Translations under genes and position numbers: made by a program
Notes under the pieces: generated by a model
Seen by the model: only the letters and a program-made list of their open reading frames with translations
What the model was told of the DNA's origin: nothing
Databases searched by the model: none
Shown: piece after piece, positions 1 to 7,049 of the stretch
Layout: every line of letters starts with the position of its first letter
How positions within the stretch are numbered: position 1 is the first letter of the stretch
Origin: Bradyrhizobium manausense
Lineage (GTDB): Bacteria; Pseudomonadota; Alphaproteobacteria; Rhizobiales; Xanthobacteraceae
Reading direction: 5' to 3'
DNA length: 64,000 nucleotides
NCBI RefSeq assembly: GCF_018130615.1
Contig: NZ_JAFCKB010000001.1
Span: forward strand, 496,001 to 560,000

Positions 1-537
1 CGAGATCACCATCGACGGCTGATATTGTGTGATCCACTGCACCAGCTCGACATCGCCGAAGAAACGTTTGCCGCCCCAGCTCGTCGGTGAATTGGCCGGC
101 GGCGCGTGATGTGTCCAGATCCACCGCTGCGCGCGGTTGAGCGAGGCGTCGTGCAGCTGGTCGACGATGCGCTGCTTCACCAGCGGTCCGTCCCACCACG
201 GGCACACCGTGAACAGCGTGTCACCGATGGTGAGATTGTCGCCGTCGCACGCGATGCCAAGCTCGCGCACCTCCGAGATCCAGCGCGAGATCTTCTCGCC
301 CTCCGCATTGCGCTCGTCGAGGTCGTGATTGCCGGAGCAGAGAATGACCCTGGTCTGCGCCGCGATCAGTGCGAGGTATTTCTTCACCACCACGATCTGG
401 GCGCGGAAATCGACCATCGAGCCGATGTCCAGCGCATCGCCTGCGAAGATCACGAGGTCGAATTGGGGCGCCGCGCTGACCAGCCAGTCGAACTGCGGCA
501 GCGAGTAGTGCAGGTCGGCCACGACCAGGCAGCGCAT
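1..537 (-). CDS. Metallophosphoesterase, calcineurin-like (partial, C-terminus outside window)
   Basis: The open frame runs off the left edge, so only the first 179 residues are visible. The calcineurin-like metal-binding motifs are in order: D8-x-H10 right after a hydrophobic first strand (MRCLVVADLH), then G33-D34, then the G-N-H-D box at residues 69-72, then a THH motif near residue 145. These residues normally bind a two-metal centre that hydrolyses phosphomonoesters or phosphodiesters. The protein starts almost directly with the first beta strand and has no signal peptide, so it is probably cytoplasmic. The substrate cannot be told from the sequence. ATG at 537 is the only start that fits the fold. 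Confidence 0.85.
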   Translation of the reverse strand, partial: MRCLVVADLHYSLPQFDWLVSAAPQFDLVIFAGDALDIGSMVDFRAQIVVVKKYLALIAAQTRVILCSGNHDLDERNAEGEKISRWISEVRELGIACDGDNLTIGDTLFTVCPWWDGPLVKQRIVDQLHDASLNRAQRWIWTHHAPPANSPTSWGGKRFFGDVELVQWITQYQPSMVIS

Positions 538-714
538 CGATCATCCGTCGGAGAGAGGGCGAAATGTCCGGGAATTCCAAAATGCCATGAAGCAAGAAGC
601 GGACCAGCGCGCCCGGGAGCATGCCGCGGCGTGTGAAATCGGGCAGAGTGTCGCAGGCTGGACCGGGCCGTCGAATTCTGATGTCGTGGAGCATCCTTCA
701 TCGCGGCTGTTCGT

Positions 715-1401
715 ATGATTTCCTTCAAGACCATTCGTGCACGCGCCGAGAAGCGCAAGGGCGGCCCCAAGGCGCTGGACAGGCTGATGCCTGACAAGCC
801 CGATCTGAAGGGCCTGGCAAAGCTCGGCGACGATCGGATCCTGGCCGAGATGACCAGGCGCGTGTTCTGCGCGGGCTTTGCCTGGAGCGTGATCGACACC
901 AAGTGGGACGGTTTCGAAGACGCCTTTCTGCGCTTCCAGCCGGCCAAGCTCAGCTTCCAGCCTGAAGATTACTGGGAGGCCCTGCTGCGTGACGCGCGGA
1001 TCGTGCGCAACGGCGCCAAGATCATGTCGGTGCGTGACAACGCCGCCTTCGTGCAGGAGATCGCGAAAGAGCACGGCAGCTTCGGCAGGTTTCTGGCGAA
1101 GTGGCCGCCATCCAACGAGATCGGCTTGCTCGATCTTCTGACCAAGCGCGGCAGCCGGCTCGGCGGCAACACCGGGCAGATGTTGCTGCGCTTCGTCGGC
1201 TGGGACGGTTTTGTCACCTCGAAGGACGTCGTCGCCTGCCTGCGCGATGCCGGCCTCGACATCGCCGAGGAGGTCAAGTCCAAAGGCGATCTCGCCAAGG
1301 TGCAGGCGCAGTTCAACGCCTGGGCCGAGGAGACCGGTCTGCCCTACACCTATTTGTCACGCATCTGTGCGCTGTCGGTTGGCGAGAACCGAAGCGAGTA
1401 G
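715..1401 (+). CDS. DNA-3-methyladenine glycosylase I family protein (Tag-like, divergent)
   Basis: This 228-residue protein aligns by eye with the core of Tag, the base-excision enzyme that removes 3-methyladenine. The stretch CAGFAWSVIDTKWDGFEDAF matches the Tag helix around AGLSW, and the following DARIVRNGAKIMSVRDNA matches the VQDAGIIRHRGKI region. It differs from E. coli Tag in three ways: the N-terminal Cys/His and C-terminal HxxxC residues that make the zinc 'snap' are absent, and the position matching the active-site Glu (E38 in E. coli) appears to be Arg. It may be a structural homologue with changed specificity. It stands alone, about 180 bp from a divergent metallophosphoesterase. 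Confidence 0.75.
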   Translation: MISFKTIRARAEKRKGGPKALDRLMPDKPDLKGLAKLGDDRILAEMTRRVFCAGFAWSVIDTKWDGFEDAFLRFQPAKLSFQPEDYWEALLRDARIVRNGAKIMSVRDNAAFVQEIAKEHGSFGRFLAKWPPSNEIGLLDLLTKRGSRLGGNTGQMLLRFVGWDGFVTSKDVVACLRDAGLDIAEEVKSKGDLAKVQAQFNAWAEETGLPYTYLSRICALSVGENRSE

Positions 1402-1507
1402 CGGAGGGGATGGTTGGCGCGGAAGCGAGTGGATCGTGGACATCATGTGGCGATCCCGCGACGTGAGCACGGCAGATGCAATGCGCGATCACGAAATGCA
1501 TTTCCGA

Positions 1508-1532
1508 GGAACATTTGTGCGCAGCACCCGTT
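1508..1532 (+). promoter_or_regulatory. Candidate EcfG (general stress sigma) promoter
   Basis: The sequence reads GGAAC (1508-1512), a 16-base spacer, then CGTT (1529-1532). This is the published alphaproteobacterial EcfG promoter pattern GGAAC-N16/17-CGTT. It would start transcription near 1540, about 95 bases ahead of the small protein at 1635. The match is seen directly; its use in vivo is inference. Confidence 0.6.
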
Positions 1533-1634
1533 CGGGAATCTGAGCCAGGCGGCACAGGCGCGGGGAACGCGCGCGCTCCGGCCAAAAGACTTGGTTCATG
1601 CCATGAAACCCGACATGATGGAACGGAGCAGCTC

Positions 1635-1928
1635 ATGAAGCTCACATCCGAACAGGTGAAGCAGACCGTTAACCAGCTCGGCGCGCAGGTGCTGCCCGAC
1701 GAGCATCCCGCCATGCCCCAGCTCAACAGCATGTTCGGCGAACATACTTTCTTTGTCGACGAGATGGGATTGAAAGTCCTCGAGCCAACCCCGTCGATCA
1801 GTGCGGATCGCGAGACCGGCGAAGTCGTCAGCCTCGCCGACTGGAGCGATGCAGATCTGACGCGCCTGATGGCGCATGAGCCCGAGCCGACCGGTGTGAT
1901 CGTCGTGTTCGAGCATGTCAGGCACTGA
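1635..1928 (+). CDS. Small conserved-type hypothetical protein, 97 aa
   Basis: I do not recognise a domain. The product is small, acidic and soluble, with no signal peptide or membrane segment; it begins MKLTSEQVKQ and ends in a hydrophobic strand (TGVIVVFEHV). The start at 1635 is preferred over upstream in-frame starts because GGAGC lies 5 bases ahead of it and the upstream frame has poor codon usage. It probably belongs to the general stress regulon because a GGAAC-N16-CGTT promoter sits upstream at 1508-1532. A hairpin at 1938-1966 follows directly. Confidence 0.7.
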   Translation: MKLTSEQVKQTVNQLGAQVLPDEHPAMPQLNSMFGEHTFFVDEMGLKVLEPTPSISADRETGEVVSLADWSDADLTRLMAHEPEPTGVIVVFEHVRH

Positions 1929-1937
1929 AATCTGCGA

Positions 1938-1966
1938 GGACGAGGGCCGCGTTTCGGCCCCCGTCC
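1938..1966. terminator. Hairpin between two convergent small genes
   Basis: GGACG-a-GGGCCG, loop cgttt, CGGCCC-c-CGTCC forms an interrupted stem of 11 pairs between the convergent 97-aa gene and the double-glycine peptide gene. There is no T tract, so it is called a terminator mainly from its position. Confidence 0.45.
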
Positions 1967-1991
1967 GGATGCTGCGAAAGATCAGTTGAGA

Positions 1992-2132
1992 TCAGGGGCG
2001 GTCGAGCGGACGGCGGAGGTCGCCTGGGCCGCCGAACAGGCCGCGGAAGAAGCCGGCAATGCTTCCCCAGAAGCTTCCGCCGGCGATCATCTCGAGTTCG
2101 GTCTCCGTCAGTTCGCGAGCCATGTTCTGCAT
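1992..2132 (-). CDS. Small double-glycine leader peptide (bacteriocin/microcin-type precursor)
   Basis: This 46-residue ORF has a strong ribosome site (GAGGAG, 7 bases from the ATG). The first 19 residues are a textbook double-glycine leader: an acidic amphipathic stretch (RELTETELEMIAGG) with Leu/Leu/Met/Ile at the usual hydrophobic positions and Gly-Gly at 18-19. Peptidase C39-containing ABC exporters cleave after such a Gly-Gly. The predicted mature part is 27 residues, rich in Gly and Phe (FWGSIAGFFRGLFGG), then a basic-proline tail. A second in-frame ATG lies at codon 4. No C39 exporter, immunity gene or modification enzyme is visible within the window, so export would need a distant transporter. 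Function as bacteriocin or signal is inferred. Confidence 0.7.
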   Translation of the reverse strand: MQNMARELTETELEMIAGGSFWGSIAGFFRGLFGGPGDLRRPLDRP

Positions 2133-2662
2133 TTGCAATCTCCTCATGTCACATCGGGCGGATCATTCCGCGCGACACGAAGAGAATGTCGTCGACCACG
2201 CTGCGTCGCCGTGACGGAGACCACACAGGCGGCTAACCACCCCTGGGCGCCGAAGGGTGGTTGGAGCGGACGTACGACGCGTTGCTGATATCAGGACCCG
2301 ATCAACGAAGGGCCGGCGCGATTGGTCGCGCGGCTCGGGCCTGTCCCGCCGCAGGTTGAACCTGTCAGCGAGGCCTTCAGCGACTCCAGGAATTTTCGAG
2401 CAGGTCGATCGTGCTCTTGATGGGCTCGGCTGGAATGACGCCAAGTCGCATCCCGTGCTGAGTTGGTCCCGGCAGTTGGATTTGCCCGGTCGGTCGGCGA
2501 TAGGCACGGGAGCTGGCGCGGATCCGTTGGCCCTTGGCGGACGGGTTGCCCAATATAGCCATTGAACAATCGGAAATATTTAGAAGCAGAATAGGCGGCT
2601 TTGATGCGATACTCTCTCCCGTTCCTTTAACAACGACGATTTCGATCGGACCGCTGAATCGC
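2133..2662. other. Intergenic stretch without a supported gene
   Basis: Open frames here have no ribosome sites and poor codon bias. The only structure I see is an 8-bp inverted repeat, AACCACCC (2235-2242) with GGGTGGTT (2255-2262), without a T tract. The divergent promoters of the double-glycine peptide gene (minus) and the AraC gene (plus) must lie here. Confidence 0.5.
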
Positions 2663-3751
2663 ATGTCGACCCTGGAAGCCGCGCTGCGAGGAGGGGCAGT
2701 CGTCATTCTTCTCTTCCGCGTGGCGATGGCTGCGCGCGACGCGCGGCGCAATCCCATCAGCCGCTATGTCGTATTGCTGAACTTGAGCATCGCGGCCTAT
2801 ATCGTCGACTCGGCCCCGGGCTTCGATGCGCTGGCTCTGCCGCTGCGCATGCCGGTCCATCTCGTCAGCGTCGTGATGCCGGCGGCGTTCTGGATGGTGG
2901 TGAGCGCCATCTTCGTCGACGAGTTTCGCCTGCGGTGGTACCATTGGGTCGGCGGCCTTGCGTTGATGGGGTTCGCGCTGGTCGACATGTTCAGGCATCC
3001 GATGTCGGTCGATGTGGCGCGCACCTGTCTGTCGGTGTCCTTGCTGCTGCTCGGCGTCTGGCACGTGCTGTCGGGGCGTGCGACCGACCTCGTGGAGAAG
3101 CGGCGAAGGCTCCGCGTCTGGTATGCGATGGTCACCGCGCTTTATGCACTGTTCATCATCGGCTCGGACTGGCTCTGGCCCGGGGGCCTTTCGGCGGCGT
3201 CGCTCAGCCTCGCCAACGCGGCCGGCCTGACGGCGCTGATTTTCCTGTTCGCCGTGCTGGGCACGCAGGCCTCGGCCGAGACGTCGCTGATTCCTGCGCC
3301 TGCGCTGGCAAGGACACTGACAAGCACGCTGGAAAGTCAGCCGGCCAGGATCCCGCGCAATCCGCCGTCCGCGGTGCTCGCGACCGAGCCCAATGCCGCC
3401 GAACTCACGGCACTGCGCCGCCTGCTCGACCACCACAAGGTCTTTCGCGAGCCGGATTTGAGCATCGCAACGTTGTCACAAAAGCTCGACATTCCGGAAT
3501 ACCGGCTGCGCCATCTGATCAACCACCAGCTCGGCCATCGTAATTTCAGTGCCTTCGTCAATGGCTACCGCCTGGCGGAGGCCGAAGCCGCGCTGGGCGA
3601 TCCCGCGCAAGCCGAGGTGCCGATCCTGACCATCGCACTCGACGCCGGCTTCGGCTCGATCGGGCCCTTTAACCGCGCCTTCAAGGCGCAGACCGGCCTG
3701 ACGCCGTCCGAGTACCGGCGCGCGCGTGCCGGCGGCGTCGCCGAAACTTGA
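2663..3751 (+). CDS. Membrane-anchored AraC-family transcriptional regulator
   Basis: The product is 362 residues from ATG 2663. The N-terminal two-thirds contains six or seven hydrophobic segments (for example GGAVVILLFRVAM, LVSVVMPAAFWMVVSAIFV, LTALIFLFAVLG). The last ~100 residues are an AraC/XylS double helix-turn-helix: DLSIATLSQKLDIPEYRLRHLI, then ILTIALDAGFGSIGPFNRAF and the family-typical TGLTPSEYRR. It is likely an inner-membrane sensor with a cytoplasmic DNA-binding tail. A TTG start at 2534 would add a non-conserved tail and is not favoured. The next gene encodes a sterol-desaturase-like enzyme, and repeated GGAATCGGC half-sites lie between them, so this regulator probably controls that gene. 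Confidence 0.85.
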   Translation: MSTLEAALRGGAVVILLFRVAMAARDARRNPISRYVVLLNLSIAAYIVDSAPGFDALALPLRMPVHLVSVVMPAAFWMVVSAIFVDEFRLRWYHWVGGLALMGFALVDMFRHPMSVDVARTCLSVSLLLLGVWHVLSGRATDLVEKRRRLRVWYAMVTALYALFIIGSDWLWPGGLSAASLSLANAAGLTALIFLFAVLGTQASAETSLIPAPALARTLTSTLESQPARIPRNPPSAVLATEPNAAELTALRRLLDHHKVFREPDLSIATLSQKLDIPEYRLRHLINHQLGHRNFSAFVNGYRLAEAEAALGDPAQAEVPILTIALDAGFGSIGPFNRAFKAQTGLTPSEYRRARAGGVAET

Positions 3752-3812
3752 CCGATTCCCGGTTTTGGCTGGCCTTTTGCGGGAATCGGCCAGTCCTCGT
3801 TGAGGAATCGGC
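3752..3812 (+). promoter_or_regulatory. Candidate AraC-family operator upstream of the desaturase gene
   Basis: CCGATTCCCG (3752-3761) and CGGGAATCGG (3780-3789) form a perfect 10-bp inverted repeat just after the AraC stop codon. GGAATCGGC is then repeated directly at 3782-3790 and 3804-3812, a 22-bp period. AraC/XylS regulators typically bind direct repeats about two helical turns apart. The inverted repeat could also act as a terminator of the regulator gene. Confidence 0.5.
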
Positions 3813-3881
3813 GCGCCACCGCGCTTTGTCGGTGCGATCCGTTGCCCCTGCAGGCGAGTCGTCTGTGGACACGAGGTTGAC

Positions 3882-4784
3882 ATGAAGCCGCTGATTTCCG
3901 TTTTGCAATTCGCTCTTCCCGCCGTGATCGCGATCGCGACGCTGGAGGGGCTCGTCCTGGCACTGGTGATGCGGCGCGACTACAATTGGCGCGCCTATTG
4001 GGCCTCGCTGGCCGATGCGCTCGGCCGGCAATATCTGGTTTACACCTTGCTGCCGCTCAGCATCGCGCAGCCGCTGGTCGACCTGGCCTGGAGCCACCGG
4101 CTGTTCACCGTGCCGCTCAATAGCGCGCTCTCGATGGTCGTGCTCGTGATCGCGCAGGATTTCAGCTATTACTGGTTCCATCGCGCCAGCCATCGCGTTC
4201 GCTGGTTCTGGGCGACGCATGCGATCCACCATTCCTCGAACGAGTTCAACCTCGCGGCGTCCTACCGCTTCGGCTGGACCGGAAGGCTGACCGGCGCCGC
4301 GGTCTTCTACGTGCCGATGATCTGGCTCGGCTTCGCGCCGGGGCCGGTGTTCATCGCCGCCGCCATCAATCTGCTCTACCAGTTCTGGCTGCACGCGGAG
4401 TGGATCCCGAAGCTCGGCTGGCTGGAATATGTGCTCAACACGCCGTCGCACCATCGCGTGCACCACGCCTGCAATGCGGAGTATCTCGACCGCAATTATG
4501 GCGGCATCCTCATCGTGTTCGACCGGATGTTCGGCACCTTCGTCGCCGAACGCGACGAGCTGCCGTGTCACTACGGCCTGGTGAAGCCGCTGCGCTCCAA
4601 CAATCCTGTCATCATCGCGTTTCACGAATGGGCCGCGCTGGGGCGCGATCTCTGGCGCGCGCCAACCTGGCGTGCCCGGTTCGCCTGCCTGGTCGGCCCG
4701 CCCGGTGATGGTCCGGCGGTGCCGACGGCCGCGCCGGCCAAGGCGTACGATGGCGGTCAAAAGGTCGAGGCTGCAGCGGGATGA
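3882..4784 (+). CDS. Sterol desaturase / fatty acid hydroxylase superfamily protein
   Basis: This 300-residue integral membrane di-iron enzyme carries the histidine clusters of the superfamily: H100-RAS-H104, H113-AI-HH117, H171, and HHRVHH at 190-195. These bind the two irons used for O2-dependent C-H hydroxylation or desaturation of lipids. Four or more hydrophobic segments surround them. The C-terminal ~30 residues are Pro/Ala-rich and probably disordered. The substrate (hopanoid, sterol or fatty acyl chain) is unknown. It lies 130 bp downstream of the membrane AraC gene in the same direction. A 19-codon ORF overlaps its stop codon by ATGA. Confidence 0.85.
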   Translation: MKPLISVLQFALPAVIAIATLEGLVLALVMRRDYNWRAYWASLADALGRQYLVYTLLPLSIAQPLVDLAWSHRLFTVPLNSALSMVVLVIAQDFSYYWFHRASHRVRWFWATHAIHHSSNEFNLAASYRFGWTGRLTGAAVFYVPMIWLGFAPGPVFIAAAINLLYQFWLHAEWIPKLGWLEYVLNTPSHHRVHHACNAEYLDRNYGGILIVFDRMFGTFVAERDELPCHYGLVKPLRSNNPVIIAFHEWAALGRDLWRAPTWRARFACLVGPPGDGPAVPTAAPAKAYDGGQKVEAAAG

Positions 4785-4840
4785 AATGGCGCACCGCGGC
4801 CGATGAAGACGGGCACTATTCCTTCGCCGTGGCGCTATGA
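4781..4840 (+). CDS. Mini-ORF, 19 aa, copy 1 of a duplicated sequence
   Basis: The ATG overlaps the desaturase stop (ATGA). The last 17 codons encode WRTAADEDGHYSFAVAL and are nearly repeated at 5600-5650. Between the copies most base changes are silent (GAC/GAT, GCC/GCT), and both end at the same TGA, which hints that the reading frame matters or once did. It could be a real micro-protein or the tail of a lost gene. Confidence 0.3.
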   Translation: MKWRTAADEDGHYSFAVAL

Positions 4841-4909
4841 TGAAATGCGACATCGTCTGCGGCAGTGCCCAGCACCGCTAGCTGATTCGCCAGTCTGCCA
4901 CGCGTCACT

Positions 4910-4938
4910 TTGACAATATCTCAAAAATGAGATATAAG
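4910..4938 (+). promoter_or_regulatory. Promoter with overlapping palindromic operator of the toxin-antitoxin pair
   Basis: TTGACA (4910-4915), a 17-base spacer and TATAAG (4933-4938) make an almost perfect sigma-70 promoter. A perfect inverted repeat, ATATCTC (4916-4922) / GAGATAT (4929-4935), fills the spacer and touches the -10 box, as expected for an operator bound by the HigA-type antitoxin. Transcription would begin at about 4945, essentially at the GTG start codon (4946), so the mRNA may be leaderless. Confidence 0.7.
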
Positions 4939-4945
4939 CACAGCT

Positions 4946-5270
4946 GTGGCTTGGCAGGTAGAAATCCTCAACGAAACGGTCGCTGCGGAGATCGCCGGCC
5001 CTTCCGGCCGACATGCAGGCGCGGTTTCTGCGACTTGCGGAGTGCATCACCTCGGCCGGGCTTGAAAGCCTAAGCGAGCCGCATGTCAAACACCTGGAAG
5101 GGAAGCTGTGGGAGTTACGGCTGACAGGTCGTGACGGAATTGCTCGCGCGCTTTATGTCACAGCGATTGGCCGAAGGGTGGTCGTGGTTCGCGGCTTTGT
5201 GAAAAAGACGCAAAAGACTCCACGTTCCGAGATCGAGCTCGCGCTGCAGCGAGCAAAGGAGGTCAAATGA
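4946..5270 (+). pseudogene. HigB/RelE-family toxin (Gp49-like), broken by a frameshift
   Basis: Codons from GTG 4946 give VAWQVEILNETVAAEIAG, a typical start of phage Gp49-like/HigB toxins, but then lose the frame. The rest of the toxin, from M5013 (MQARFLRLAECITSAGLE), continues one base later and contains the family landmarks LWELRLTGRDGIARALY and GFVKKTQKTPRSEI. Removing one C from the CCC run at 4999-5001 restores a ~107-residue protein. The cause is either a genuine inactivating +1 mutation, programmed slippage, or a sequencing error. These toxins are ribosome-dependent mRNA endonucleases. The gene overlaps the antitoxin start by 4 bases. Confidence 0.75.
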
Positions 5271-5548
5271 CCATTCCGTTCGAAAAGCTCAAAGCTCGTC
5301 TCCTGGCCAATCCGAAGGTCAAGGCGGAGTACGACGCACTCGCTCCAGAGTTCGAGATTGCTGCCGAATTGCTCAGGGCTCGCCTGCGCGCAGGTCTCTC
5401 GCAAGCCGAACTGGCTGCCCGGATGGGGACCAGTCAGTCGACGATCGCCCGACTCGAAAGCGGTCAAACGCTTCCGAGCACGAAGACACTGCTGCGCTAT
5501 GCCGAGGCTACCGGCAGCAAGTTCCACGTGCGGCTGTCGGCGGCTTGA
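5267..5548 (+). CDS. HigA-type antitoxin, XRE-family DNA-binding protein
   Basis: This 93-residue protein has an N-terminal helical part and a Cro/C1-type helix-turn-helix at about residues 38-78 (RARLRAGLSQAELAARMGTSQSTIARLESG). It should neutralise the toxin encoded just upstream and bind the palindrome at 4916-4935 to repress the operon. The ATG overlaps the toxin stop (ATGA), which suggests translational coupling. The toxin-first gene order is that of HigBA systems. The antitoxin is intact although the toxin frame is broken, a common state after a TA module has decayed. Confidence 0.85.
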   Translation: MTIPFEKLKARLLANPKVKAEYDALAPEFEIAAELLRARLRAGLSQAELAARMGTSQSTIARLESGQTLPSTKTLLRYAEATGSKFHVRLSAA

Positions 5549-5572
5549 TGCGGCATTTGTCAGCGGCAGGAT

Positions 5573-5650
5573 ATGAAATCGTGCAAAATTGCAGATTGGC
5601 GCGCCACGGCCGATGAAGATGGGCACTATTGCTTCGCTGTGGCGCTATGA
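5573..5650 (+). CDS. Mini-ORF, 25 aa, copy 2 of a duplicated sequence
   Basis: ATG 5573 opens a frame ending WRATADEDGHYCFAVAL, matching the mini-ORF at 4781-4840 with only three amino-acid differences over 17 codons. Together the two copies bracket the toxin-antitoxin cassette in direct orientation. A weak AGGA lies just upstream of the ATG. It may be a micro-gene or a duplicated target sequence. Confidence 0.3.
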   Translation: MKSCKIADWRATADEDGHYCFAVAL

Positions 5651-5821
5651 TGGCGTGGCCGCTCACGCGATCCGGCCCGATACCCAGCGACGGGCTGCGA
5701 CCTTACGCTACGCCTCATGGGCGGCTGTCCTCCCAATTTCGCGGGTGGTCCGGGGCTGCGGCGGTTTCGATCAATCCCGGGAACGGCACGTTGGAGCGTC
5801 CGAAGAGATCATCCGCACGCG

Positions 5822-6379
5822 CTATTCAAGACTTCGAGCGTACGTGCCCTTCATCAGGAGGTGGCTATAGAGAAGGATGACAACACCTGAGAGTCCTAGG
5901 CCAACCGCCCGCACGACCCAAAAATAGCGATCGATGAAAACAAGCCCGACTCGGTGGCCCGGTGTCCAAGCTTCGTAAGCCCAGACGCAGCCGATCAAGG
6001 CGATGCTCAACGCTGCCAGATGGAGCGAGGTCTCGCGATGAGGATGACCCACGCACCAGCGGACGAGGGTATCGTAGGCCTTCCACTGAGGCCAAAGAAA
6101 CAAAAGCCAAAGCGCATATTGAATAGCAAAACGCCATTCGTGTTCAGCCAATAGCAGCGCTTGCCAATTGAGATGGAAGTTATTGGTGGCGAGCCAGGCC
6201 GCGAAGTCGGCGACAAAGCCAGATGGTCCGTTCAGCGCCAGAGCCAACGAGAAAAGGTAGTCATATAGCCCGGGGGCATGTCCTACAGCTCTCCAGTATG
6301 GCTCATCCGTTAGAACGCCAAATAGGCCAACGCTCGAAATGAGCAGGGCATTCAACGAAATTATCTTTCGGATCGACAT
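5822..6379 (-). CDS. Hypothetical membrane protein, 185 aa
   Basis: I recognise no family. From ATG 6379 the protein has about four or five hydrophobic segments (ISLNALLISSVGLFGVL, FAIQYALWLLFLW, LAALSIALIGCVWAY, VGLGLSGVVILLYSHLL), suggesting an inner-membrane protein. The frame is open further upstream to 6493, but the extra residues look non-membrane and unconserved. Base composition here is clearly more AT-rich than the flanks, which fits acquired DNA between the toxin-antitoxin pair and the recombinase. No Shine-Dalgarno sequence is obvious before either start. Confidence 0.55.
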   Translation of the reverse strand: MSIRKIISLNALLISSVGLFGVLTDEPYWRAVGHAPGLYDYLFSLALALNGPSGFVADFAAWLATNNFHLNWQALLLAEHEWRFAIQYALWLLFLWPQWKAYDTLVRWCVGHPHRETSLHLAALSIALIGCVWAYEAWTPGHRVGLVFIDRYFWVVRAVGLGLSGVVILLYSHLLMKGTYARSLE

Positions 6380-7049
6380 CAGGTCTTGGAAAGTGGGCTC
6401 GCAGCCGAGCGTGCTTGGAACGTTACTAGCACAAATTCGCTCGGCGCAATTGGCCCGTGTGGGGACTCCAGATTTTTCTTCGCTCCGGGTCATTCGCGTC
6501 GATATTGCCTAGTCCGCCTTCTCGTCCGCTATCGACAATACCCAACCTTGCCGACCGAGAGCTGGGCACGGGGCACGGATCTCGACCGACTAGGACGGCT
6601 AGATAAAAGCGACGGTGTCACTCCGGGCCATCGGGGGTCGTAAGTATTTGTCTGCACATTGTTTTGGATGGCACTGCGGCGGCACCGTATTAGGCGGCCC
6701 GGTGCCGCTCGAACCAAGGAAGCATTCAAAATCAACGTTCCGAGCGCCATCGCTCGCAGCGTAGCGTCTTGTTGCGCATGTTTGGCATGATGCCTGCCGT
6801 GATCGCATGGGATGGCCGCTGCCGGACCAACGGAACGCCGTCAAGGCTCGCGCGTCCGCGACCGGCTCCGCCGGCTTGCGGCCTTGACGGCGTCCCGCTG
6901 GCCCGGCCCTTTGGCTGCCATGCGTTTATGGCTTGCTCTGTGCGATTGCGCACAAGCTGCAGAGGACGTGCGAGATCGGAGCGCTACCGCGTGACGCAGC
7001 GTAGACATCGGTCGTTCAGTGGATCGGCCAGACTTGCCACAGTGGCGCC
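6380..7049. other. Gene-poor, AT-richer stretch of the putative mobile region
   Basis: No open frame here has both a ribosome site and credible codon use. The stretch contains the long hairpin at 6835-6893, listed separately, and the upstream region of the recombinase genes. It may be the remains of lost cargo of the element. Confidence 0.45.
6835..6893. repeat. Large inverted repeat near the recombinase
   Basis: ACGCCGTCAAGGC (6835-6847) pairs perfectly with GCCTTGACGGCGT (6881-6893), a 13-bp stem around a 33-base loop that itself holds CCGGCTCCGCCGG. There is no T tract and no flanking gene end, so it is more likely a structural element, repeat or regulatory site than a terminator. Confidence 0.55.

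Noticed and set aside
2235-2262. 8-bp inverted repeat AACCACCC/GGGTGGTT as a terminator
   Set aside because: There is no T tract and no gene ends here on either strand.
6646-6720. A possible second tRNA fragment (GCTCGAACC) near the left of the element
   Set aside because: It does not fold as a T arm with flanking stems and does not match the tRNA-Arg 3' end.
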